From CAYTAP01 sp964435775 (GTDB taxonomy: Bacteria > Planctomycetota > Phycisphaerae > Tepidisphaerales > Tepidisphaeraceae): a DNA stretch of 12,832 nucleotides. The DNA is taken from positions 1 through 12,832 of the forward strand of contig CAYTAP010000111.1 in assembly GCA_964435775.1 (NCBI GenBank), read 5' to 3'. Both the position numbers and the translations under genes were made by a program. Of this stretch, positions 1-5,590 are shown piece after piece (position 1 is the first letter of the stretch; every line of letters starts with the position of its first letter). A model generated the notes under the pieces. The model worked only from the letters and a program-made list of their open reading frames with translations, was not told the DNA's origin and did not search any database.

Positions 1-582
1 AATCTGCGCTCGGTGCTTAAGGCGTTTGAGGCGGTGGGGGCGGCGGCGGAGATTGTGGGGTCGGCCGACGCCATCGCGCGCTGCGGGCGGATCGTCCTGC
101 CGGGTGTGGGGGCGTTCAAGGATGCGATCGCCACATTGAACGAGAAGGGGTTTGCCGATCCGCTCCGGAGACACATCGAGAAGGGCAGACCATTCTTGGG
201 GATTTGCCTCGGACTGCAATTGCTTTTTGATGTCGGGTACGAGGATGGGGAGCATGCCGGGCTGGGCATCCTGCGGGGCAAGTGCGTGCGGTTTGATGTG
301 GACAAGACGATGGGGCTGAAGGTGCCGCACATGGGATGGAACACGCTGCAATTTCAGCGCCCGTCACCACTCTTTCGTGATTTGCCCGACGGATGCAGCG
401 TCTATTTCGTGCATGGGTATCACGTCGTGCCGGACGATGCGGGCGTCATCGCCGCAACCAGCAACTACGGCCGCCCGTTCGTCAGCAGCATCTGGCGCGA
501 CAACCTGATGGCGACGCAATTTCACCCGGAAAAAAGCCAGAAGGTGGGGCTGGCGATGTTGAAGAACTTCGCGGAAATGTAA
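1..582 (+). CDS. hisH: Imidazole glycerol phosphate synthase, glutaminase subunit (5' end cut by window)
   Basis: HisH is the class I glutamine amidotransferase that hydrolyses glutamine and passes ammonia to HisF, making imidazole glycerol phosphate and AICAR in histidine biosynthesis (cytoplasm). The frame is open from base 1 and begins with residues NLRSV, which match the usual HisH start (D-Y-G-x-G-N-L-R-S-V), so about the first ten codons lie outside the window; the GTG at 13 is internal and not the start. 193 residues are visible. The nucleophile is Cys69 (visible numbering) in GICLGLQLLF, and the catalytic His175 and Glu177 are in QFHPEKS; the oxyanion-strand motif PGVGAF is also present. 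TAA stop at 580-582. Its HisF/HisA partners would be expected upstream or elsewhere; the next gene is convergent, so hisH ends its transcription unit here. Confidence 0.97.
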   Translation, partial: NLRSVLKAFEAVGAAAEIVGSADAIARCGRIVLPGVGAFKDAIATLNEKGFADPLRRHIEKGRPFLGICLGLQLLFDVGYEDGEHAGLGILRGKCVRFDVDKTMGLKVPHMGWNTLQFQRPSPLFRDLPDGCSVYFVHGYHVVPDDAGVIAATSNYGRPFVSSIWRDNLMATQFHPEKSQKVGLAMLKNFAEM

Positions 583-680
583 CGGATTTTCGATTTGTGA
601 TTTGCGATTTTCGATTGAAGAACAGCGGGTGAGCACCCTTCTTCACAATCAAAAATCTTCAATCAAAAATCGAAAATCCG
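583..680. repeat. Large inverted repeat of GATTNNN heptamers, probable bidirectional terminator
   Basis: The gap between the convergent genes hisH and the DUF420 gene is almost entirely one dyad. The outer 14 bases are a perfect inverted repeat (583-596 against 667-680). Each arm reads as five consecutive 7-bp units starting GATT: on + at 585, 592, 599, 606 and 613; on minus from 678, 671, 664, 657 and 650. The centre is a perfect 5-bp hairpin, GGGTG-AG-CACCC (627-638). T-rich on both strands, it could end transcription from both sides. Translated, such units give the RKSQIEN / FRFVICDF type strings sometimes mis-annotated as protein ends. Seen directly; the terminator role is inference. Confidence 0.85.
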
Positions 681-684
681 CACT

Positions 685-1128
685 TCACGTCCCGGCCAGC
701 CGCGGCGCCAGGTGGTAGAGCATCCAATAGATGATGACGCCGGTGATCGAGACGTAGAGCCAGACGGGCAGTGTCCATCGGGCGATGCGGCGGTGAGCGC
801 TCCACTGGCGGCGAACCACGCGGTAGAGCGTGGTCACAATCAAAAACGGCAAAACGCCGGCCAATACCGTGTGGGTGAGCAGGATCGAGAGGTACAGCGT
901 TCGGATCCAACCCAGCTCGGGGAATCGCGTCGCGCCGATGTGGTAGTGAAGCGTGAGATAACAGACGATGAAGATCGCGGAGGCGACCACCGCGCCAAGC
1001 ATCATCGCGGCGTGAAGTTTGTATCGCCCCCGGCGGATGAAGGCGTAGCCGAGCAGAAGCATCGTCGCGCTGGCGGCGTTCAGACCGGCATCAAGGGCGG
1101 CCAGTGCGGCGGCGGTTTCTTTTGTCAC
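685..1128 (-). CDS. DUF420 four-helix membrane protein, probable cytochrome oxidase assembly factor (CtaM-like)
   Basis: A 147-residue integral membrane protein with four predicted helices (about 10-30, 39-60, 76-101 and 117-139). Conserved-looking histidines sit at helix ends: His39 in YKLHAAMM, His61 and His63 in LTLHYH, His86 in LLTHTVLAG and His112 in the SAHRRIARWTLPVWLY segment. This matches the DUF420 family as I know it; a staphylococcal member, CtaM, is needed for haem-copper oxidase maturation. The start is a GTG whose last bases overlap the TGA stop of the SCO gene (GTGA at 1128-1125), a sign of translational coupling. The neighbours (SCO chaperone, ABC-2 permease) support a role in terminal oxidase assembly. 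Family call fairly sure; the exact biochemical role is unknown. Confidence 0.86.
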   Translation of the reverse strand: MTKETAAALAALDAGLNAASATMLLLGYAFIRRGRYKLHAAMMLGAVVASAIFIVCYLTLHYHIGATRFPELGWIRTLYLSILLTHTVLAGVLPFLIVTTLYRVVRRQWSAHRRIARWTLPVWLYVSITGVIIYWMLYHLAPRLAGT

Positions 1129-1778
1129 TGCGCCGCCCCGGTTTTGCCGCCACCCAGTTTACGGGCGGCGGCCGACAAGGCCTTGAGGGAGGGGGCCTCG
1201 GTGGAGTTGTAATAGCCGCGAACCTGCCCGGTGGAATCCACCAGCAGCATCTTCGTGTTGTGGATGATCGGAACCTCGCCGCTGGCGGGGGTCACGCCGA
1301 TGAGCAGCTTGCGGGCGAGCGTGAAGATGGCGTTCTGATCGCCGGTGACAAACGACCAACTGCTCGTGTCCGCGCCGTGGTCCTGGGCGTATTTGGCAAA
1401 GACCTCCGGCGTGTCGTGGTGCGGATCGACGGAGATCGAAAGGAAGCGAACGGGGGTGTCCTTGAGCTCCTTCTGCAAGCCGGCCATGTGTTCGGTCATC
1501 ATGGGACACGGGCCGGTGCAGCGGGTGAAGATGAAATCGATGATCCAAGGATGCCCAGCGAGGGAAGTCTCATTGAAGGGCTTATTCGCTTGATCGGTCA
1601 GTGAGAAGGGGGGGACGAACGTGTCGGGGAAATCAGTGGTCACGCCGGGGACGTTTTTGGCTTCGGCCGCCGCGTGATCGCCCTGCCCCAGGCTCGTCCA
1701 TGAGGCGATCAACCCCACCATGAGAAGCACCACGATGCACCAGAGGGTGCTGGTGAAGATTTTTTGTCCCTGGCTCAT
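1125..1778 (-). CDS. SCO1/SenC family copper chaperone for cytochrome c oxidase
   Basis: A membrane-anchored thioredoxin-fold protein that delivers copper to the CuA site of cytochrome c oxidase or keeps its cysteines reduced. The 217-residue form has an N-terminal anchor (about 8-27), then the SCO domain: DFIFTRCTGPCPMM holds the copper-binding CxxxC (Cys87, Cys91), and the third ligand is His173 in IIHNTKM; the SISVDPHHDTP segment is also typical. I chose the ATG at 1778 because GGAAGG lies 5 bases upstream and the protein then starts just before the anchor. A longer frame opens at 1841 but would add 21 charged residues before the anchor and lacks this ribosome-binding site. Second gene of the permease-SCO-DUF420 operon; its stop overlaps the start of the DUF420 gene. 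Confidence 0.95.
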   Translation of the reverse strand: MSQGQKIFTSTLWCIVVLLMVGLIASWTSLGQGDHAAAEAKNVPGVTTDFPDTFVPPFSLTDQANKPFNETSLAGHPWIIDFIFTRCTGPCPMMTEHMAGLQKELKDTPVRFLSISVDPHHDTPEVFAKYAQDHGADTSSWSFVTGDQNAIFTLARKLLIGVTPASGEVPIIHNTKMLLVDSTGQVRGYYNSTEAPSLKALSAAARKLGGGKTGAAQ

Positions 1779-1847
1779 AAGTTCCTTCCACAAAACCCGA
1801 CTGCTTTTGACCGCCACGGCGCGCCGGCGATCGTCAGGCATAGCGCC

Positions 1848-2705
1848 TCACTGGAGGTCGGCCGCCGTCCGCCCACCGACGATGATGCTGGCGAGATAAA
1901 ACATGACGGCCGAGAACGCGACGCTGATGACAAAACGGATCGTCAGCCCCGGCAGGATACCGCCCATCGGCTGTCCAAGGTAGAGCGCCTGTCGGATGCC
2001 GGCCAATCCGTAAGTGAGCGGGTTGGCGAGCATGACCCATTTCAAGCCCACCCACGCTTTTTCGGGGGGAAACAGCGCCCCCGAGAGAAACCAGAGCGGA
2101 AGCAGCACGTTCATCATGATCGCATGAAAGCCCTGCGTGGACGCCATCCGCCAGGCGATGCAGACCCCCATCGCGGTAAGGGAGAATCCGACGACCAGCA
2201 TCATGACCGTTACCAGGGCGAGCGCCTCAAGGGAAATATGAATCCCGATGAGGGGGGCGAGCGCCAGGAAAATCAGCCCCTGCCCGAGCGCCAGCACGGT
2301 TCCGCCGAGCACCTTGCCCAGGACGATGGCCTGCCGGGAGACGGGCGCGACGAGCACGGATTGAAGAAACCCCTCGTGGCGATCTTCGATGATCGAGATC
2401 GTCGAGAAGATCGCGGTGAACAGCAGGATCATCAGGATCGTGCCGGGGAAGAAATACTGGAGGTAATCCCCGCCGCCGGGCGTGTGGGCGGCGTTGAAAC
2501 TTCGGCCCATACCCGCGCCGATGAAGAGCCAGAACATGATCGGCGTCACGAGCGCGCCAATGACGCGGTTGCGCTGCCGGATGAAACGGACGAGCTCCCG
2601 GCGGCAGAGGGAAACGGCCGGGACGATCAAACCAGGCGCTGCGGCGGGGAGCGGCTCGACGTACGCGGGCGCATTCACTTCACGGATGCCTTGTGCCACT
2701 TGCAT
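1848..2705 (-). CDS. ABC-2 type transporter permease
   Basis: A 285-residue inner-membrane permease of the ABC-2 superfamily. After a soluble N-terminus of about 45 residues come six predicted helices (about 48-66, 83-105, 127-150, 160-184, 194-212 and 255-277). The cytoplasmic loop after helix 2, EDRHEGFLQSVLVAPVSR, and the later ANPLTYGLAGIRQAL segment are family hallmarks. Such permeases pair with a separate ATPase (DrrA/CcmA-like), which is not in the window; the DNA upstream is a divergent intergenic region. The gene is 69 bases before the SCO gene, so export linked to respiratory complex assembly is plausible but the substrate is unknown. The start ATG has no Shine-Dalgarno sequence; instead TTACAAT lies six bases upstream on the minus strand, suggesting a leaderless mRNA. 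Confidence 0.93.
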   Translation of the reverse strand: MQVAQGIREVNAPAYVEPLPAAAPGLIVPAVSLCRRELVRFIRQRNRVIGALVTPIMFWLFIGAGMGRSFNAAHTPGGGDYLQYFFPGTILMILLFTAIFSTISIIEDRHEGFLQSVLVAPVSRQAIVLGKVLGGTVLALGQGLIFLALAPLIGIHISLEALALVTVMMLVVGFSLTAMGVCIAWRMASTQGFHAIMMNVLLPLWFLSGALFPPEKAWVGLKWVMLANPLTYGLAGIRQALYLGQPMGGILPGLTIRFVISVAFSAVMFYLASIIVGGRTAADLQ

Positions 2706-2711
2706 GGGGAC

Positions 2712-2718
2712 ATTGTAA
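2712..2718 (-). promoter_or_regulatory. TTACAAT, candidate -10 element of the permease operon
   Basis: On the minus strand TTACAAT ends six bases before the permease ATG. A transcript started the usual 6-8 bases after a -10 box would begin at or next to the ATG, fitting the missing Shine-Dalgarno sequence. No good -35 box is seen at 16-18 bases. The same heptamer occurs before lpxL and in the gap upstream of the pilM-like gene. Confidence 0.35.
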
Positions 2719-2822
2719 GCGCGTCATCGACGATTGGCGACCCACATTGACCCACCTGCGTCCAAACGTCGCGGGGGCGTCGTGGGAATACCCTCGCCGC
2801 CGGCAACGCCGGACGCCTCCGG

Positions 2823-2851
2823 ATGACGCCCGCCGCGGGAGGTCATATGAT
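2823..2851 (+). promoter_or_regulatory. Candidate sigma-70-like promoter for the puuD-like/yjbQ pair
   Basis: ATGACG (2823-2828, four of six matches to TTGACA) is followed after 17 bases by TATGAT (2846-2851, five of six matches to TATAAT). Initiation would fall near 2858, leaving a leader of about 30 bases that contains GAAGGA before the ATG at 2890. Confidence 0.4.
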
Positions 2852-2889
2852 GAAATGGTCGGGGGTGGAAGGCGAAGGATGGATCACCC

Positions 2890-3636
2890 ATGACCAGGCC
2901 GATGATCGGAATCACAATGGATGCCTCGAACCGCCCGCTTCAGTATGCCCTGAACCATGATTACGCCAAGGCGGTGGAACTGGCCGGGGGCATGCCCTAT
3001 CCGCTTCCGTACATGCTCGATGCGTCGTTGATTGGGGAGCTGGTGGACCGGCTGGATGGGGTGCTCTTGATCGGGGGGGACGATCTGAACCCCGCGCGCT
3101 ACGGCCAGGAGCGGGACCCCAACACGCAGCCCCTCGATGAGCATCGGGAGGCGTTTGAGTTCGCGCTGCTGAAGGAGGTTGAATCGCGCCGGCTGCCGGT
3201 GCTCGGGATTTGCCTGGGGTCGCAGATCATGAACGTTCATCGGGGCGGAAGCCTGCACCAGTTTCTGCCGGAACTTCAGCGGAGTGGGGCGCTCGAGCAT
3301 CGCAAGCTCGAATTGACGAATCGACGACATCCGGCCCGGCTCAGCCCCGAGTCGATCCTGGCAAAACGGCTGGGGAAGGTCGATTTGAATGTGAACACCT
3401 CGCACAAGCAGTCGATGGACGGAATCGGGCGGGGCCTGCGCATCATCGCCACCGCGCCCGATGGTGTGGTCGAAGGGCTGGAAGATCCGTCGCTGCCGTT
3501 TTATCTGGCGTTGCAGTGGCATCCGGAGCGCCTGGCTGGCGAAGCGGACCATGAAGCGCCGTTTCAAATGCTGGTGGAACACGCAAGGGAACATGCCCGT
3601 ACAAGGAGCCCATCATGCGCGCCATCAAACTCCTGA
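2890..3636 (+). CDS. PuuD-like class I glutamine amidotransferase / gamma-glutamyl hydrolase (peptidase C26)
   Basis: A 248-residue cytoplasmic hydrolase of the family that includes gamma-glutamyl-gamma-aminobutyrate hydrolase (PuuD) of putrescine breakdown. The N-terminal RPMIGITMD, the LLIGGDDLNPARYG segment (about 59-72), the nucleophile elbow VLGICLGSQIMNV (Cys108), VNTSHKQ (about 168-174) and QWHPE (His211, Glu213) are the family's landmarks in order, with the triad complete. PuuD itself usually has Arg after the nucleophile-Cys (GICRG); here it is Leu, so the substrate may differ. GAAGGA lies about ten bases before the ATG. The last 22 bases overlap yjbQ, so the pair is probably co-transcribed and coupled; no other putrescine-pathway gene is present. 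The C-terminal tail (HARTRSPSCAPSNS) looks like drift inside the overlap. Confidence 0.92.
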   Translation: MTRPMIGITMDASNRPLQYALNHDYAKAVELAGGMPYPLPYMLDASLIGELVDRLDGVLLIGGDDLNPARYGQERDPNTQPLDEHREAFEFALLKEVESRRLPVLGICLGSQIMNVHRGGSLHQFLPELQRSGALEHRKLELTNRRHPARLSPESILAKRLGKVDLNVNTSHKQSMDGIGRGLRIIATAPDGVVEGLEDPSLPFYLALQWHPERLAGEADHEAPFQMLVEHAREHARTRSPSCAPSNS

Positions 3637-4034
3637 CGCAATCGGTGACGACCAGCCGGCGCGATGAGCTCGTTGAGGTGACGGCCAGCGTGCAGCGCGC
3701 GATCGATCAGCACCGCGTGAAAGAGGGGTATGTGATCGTGTACATCCCCCACACGACGGCCGCCGTCACGATCAACGAGAACGCCGACCCGGACGTGCAA
3801 CATGATCAGCTCGCCAAACTCCGCGCGATGATCCCCAGGGAGGAGCTCTACTATCAGCACGGCGAGGGGAACAGCGATGCGCACCTGAAAACGTCGCTTG
3901 TTGGGAGCAGCGTCACCGTGTTGATTGAGGATGGCAAGCTCCTGCTCGGCCGATGGCAGGGGATTTACTTCGCCGAGTTTGACGGCCCGCGCACGCGACA
4001 GATGCACATCAAGATCATTTCGTTGGATCCATAA
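3615..4034 (+). CDS. yjbQ: YjbQ / UPF0047 family protein (secondary thiamine-phosphate synthase family)
   Basis: A 139-residue single-domain protein, the normal length for the family. Nearly all signature stretches are intact: IPHTTAAVTINENADPDV (about 44-61), HGEGNSDAHLKTSLVGSSV (about 82-100) and LGRWQGIYFAEFDGPR (about 111-126). The histidines at 46, 82 and 90 belong to the conserved site. Members are weakly linked to thiamine phosphate synthase activity, and the true physiological role is unclear. ATG at 3615 is preceded by AAGGAG at good spacing, inside the end of the puuD-like gene (22-base overlap). The gene ends its unit, facing the macB-like gene. Family assignment is very secure; function is not. 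Confidence 0.97.
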   Translation: MRAIKLLTQSVTTSRRDELVEVTASVQRAIDQHRVKEGYVIVYIPHTTAAVTINENADPDVQHDQLAKLRAMIPREELYYQHGEGNSDAHLKTSLVGSSVTVLIEDGKLLLGRWQGIYFAEFDGPRTRQMHIKIISLDP

Positions 4035-4165
4035 GCCGAGTGCCATCCGCACCAGCCTTCGTCGCGCGTGAAGAAGTGGGCAGAAGGCAGAAGGCAGAAG
4101 GCAGAAAAGACTTGCTGTCAAATTCCTCCCACTGCCCACTGCCCACTGCCTACTGCTTCCGCCCG
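4035..4165. repeat. Convergent junction with facing 7-bp repeats (GGCAGAA x4 and CCCACTG x3-4)
   Basis: Between yjbQ and the macB-like gene lie four exact tandem copies of GGCAGAA (4079-4106), then a 21-base spacer, then three exact copies of CCCACTG (4128-4148) plus one degenerate copy CCTACTG (4149-4155). Read on the minus strand the second array is GGCAGTG-type, so the arrays face each other and five of each seven bases can pair, giving a long imperfect hairpin. It may act as a bidirectional terminator. Translated it gives the LLPSAFC / PTAYCF strings sometimes seen as spurious protein ends. Same layout as at 583-680 but different unit sequence. Confidence 0.85.
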
Positions 4166-5470
4166 CTACTCATGCCGCAGCGCTTCGATGGGATTCATCC
4201 GGGCGGCCATGACGGCGGGATAAAGCCCGAAGCCGATGCCGATCAGTCCCGAGATGACGAACGATCCCACAACCGACCAGGTCGTGACGTTGGTCGGGCG
4301 GGAGGTGCCGGTGAAATAAAGCACGATGACGCTGAGGCTTTTTGATCCGCCGACGCCGATGGCGATGCCGATCAACCCCCCGGCGAGGCTGATGACGGTC
4401 GTTTCAATGAGGAACTGAAGGGTGATGTGCTTCCGCTTGGCGCCGAGCGCCCGACGGATGCCGATCTCGCGCGTCCGTTCGGTCACATTGGCGAGCATGA
4501 TGTTCATGATGCCGATCCCGCCGACGACCAGCGCGAAGCTGGCGATGCCGACCATGATGTAGTTGAACTGATCCTGCACGCGCTCGGCGCTGCGGAGAAT
4601 CTGGATCGGCGCCTTGACCTCAAAATCGGCGCGGGGGTGATTTTGCTCCACGATGTTTTGCGCGAGGGCGGCCAGGTGCTCCACCTCGTTGACCGTCCCC
4701 GCCTGCAGCCAGATTTCGGACAGTTCGATGTTCTTGATTTCAAACGATCCGGACTGGCGGCGAACGGAGGTGTCGCCGAAGACGCGCTCGCTGAGACTCA
4801 GGGGGAAATAGACATCCTGGTCCAGGTCGTGGTTGACCATGCCGCCGCCGCCGTCGGCGCGGAGCCCGGTCGGGTCGAGCACCCCGACGACCTCCAGGAT
4901 GACCGCGCCGCTGAGCGATGAGCCGACCGTGACGAATCGCCCGAGCGGGTCCTCGTAGGGGAACAGGCTGCGCGACACCTGCGATCCGATGACGCAGACC
5001 GCCGCGGCGCGGTCGTAATCAACCTGCGTGAAATAGCGCCCGCGTTCCAGGTGGAGGTTGATGACGTCGAAGGCGTTGGGGGTGGTCCCGATCGCGTTGG
5101 CGCTGGCGCGAAGGTTGCCCCGCTTGACCGGCTGCTCGGTGTTGCGGAGCGGGACGACGAACGCGAGGCCGGGGAGCGTCTTGAGGCGCTCCAGGTCCAG
5201 CCGCTTGAGACCATATTCGAGAACGCGGGTCGTGCGCTGGGAGCTGTCGGATGTCTCCGGCGGCGGAACCGAGCGCAGGATGATATTCTTGGCGCCAAGC
5301 TGCCGCAACTGCTCAAGCGCCGCCTGCTTGGTCCCCTCGCCGATCGCGACCATGATGATGACCGCCGCGACGCCAAAGATGATCCCCAGCGCCGTCAAAA
5401 GGCTGCGGAGCTTGTGCAGGCGAAGGTTTTTCAGGCCCAGCCGGAAGGTTTCGAGCAGGAAGTTAAGCAT
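4166..5470 (-). CDS. MacB/FtsX-type ABC transporter permease
   Basis: A 434-residue inner-membrane protein with the MacB permease layout: cytoplasmic start, helix 1 (about 22-43), a large periplasmic MacB-PCD domain (about 44-300), and the FtsX domain with three helices (about 303-327, 354-380 and 397-420). The loop NVTERTREIGIRRALGAK (328-345) and the end GLYPAVMAARMNPIEALRHE are diagnostic. MacB-type permeases use ATP to drive periplasmic work such as lipoprotein or drug export or pilus/secretion-related steps. The ATPase is neither fused nor present in the window. I chose ATG at 5470 (MLNFLLETF), because the open frame up to 5569 adds only a composition-driven, Pro/Arg-rich extension; no strong ribosome-binding site supports either. 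It lies 120 bases after the third pilus-region gene on the same strand, so it may be in that operon. Confidence 0.92.
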   Translation of the reverse strand: MLNFLLETFRLGLKNLRLHKLRSLLTALGIIFGVAAVIIMVAIGEGTKQAALEQLRQLGAKNIILRSVPPPETSDSSQRTTRVLEYGLKRLDLERLKTLPGLAFVVPLRNTEQPVKRGNLRASANAIGTTPNAFDVINLHLERGRYFTQVDYDRAAAVCVIGSQVSRSLFPYEDPLGRFVTVGSSLSGAVILEVVGVLDPTGLRADGGGGMVNHDLDQDVYFPLSLSERVFGDTSVRRQSGSFEIKNIELSEIWLQAGTVNEVEHLAALAQNIVEQNHPRADFEVKAPIQILRSAERVQDQFNYIMVGIASFALVVGGIGIMNIMLANVTERTREIGIRRALGAKRKHITLQFLIETTVISLAGGLIGIAIGVGGSKSLSVIVLYFTGTSRPTNVTTWSVVGSFVISGLIGIGFGLYPAVMAARMNPIEALRHE

Positions 5471-5558
5471 GATGCGGTGGGCAACCTCGCGCCCGCATCC
5501 CGCCAGGCGATTCGGAGATACCCCTTGACGCGGAATCTCACGCGGCGGGTTCGCCGGC

Positions 5559-5585
5559 ATGCCCGCCAAGCGGGCACGCGGGCAT
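5559..5585 (-). repeat. Alternative hairpins between the pilus genes and the macB-like gene
   Basis: ATGCCCGC (5559-5566) can pair with GCGGGCA (5570-5576, 7-bp stem, loop CAA) or with GCGGGCAT (5578-5585, 8-bp stem, loop of 11). The two pairings exclude each other. No T-run follows on the minus strand, so it is not a standard intrinsic terminator; it might mark an RNA processing or attenuation site, or be chance in GC-rich DNA. Confidence 0.5.
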
Positions 5586-5590
5586 TTGAC

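Larger units (their letters stand above)
2706..2889. other. Divergent intergenic region between the ABC-2 permease and puuD-like genes
   Basis: 184 bases with no convincing gene. It holds the minus-strand TTACAAT beside the permease start, a plus-strand promoter candidate near 2823-2851, and two overlapping GC-rich hairpins: CCGGC-AAC-GCCGG (2800-2812) and CCGGA-CGCC-TCCGG (2809-2822). These share bases 2809-2812, so only one can form at a time. Both are short and the region is GC-rich, so they may be chance. Confidence 0.5.

Noticed and set aside
1764..2750. A 328-codon + strand open frame
   Set aside because: Antisense to the ABC-2 permease; extremely rich in Asp, Glu, Arg, Gln and His, which is the mirror of hydrophobic helix codons.
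2874..2889. GGATGGATCACCC before the puuD-like start resembles the 3' end of 16S rRNA
   Set aside because: Only about eight bases match (GGATCACC), there is no rRNA gene around, and the site works simply as the region between GAAGGA and the ATG.
4079..4155. CRISPR array
   Set aside because: Units are seven bases, contiguous, without spacers of constant length, and no cas gene is near.
5471..5569. 33-residue N-terminal extension of the macB-like permease
   Set aside because: The added residues come from the intergenic hairpin region and do not resemble the family; MacB-type permeases usually start a few residues before the LRLHKLRSLLTALG segment.
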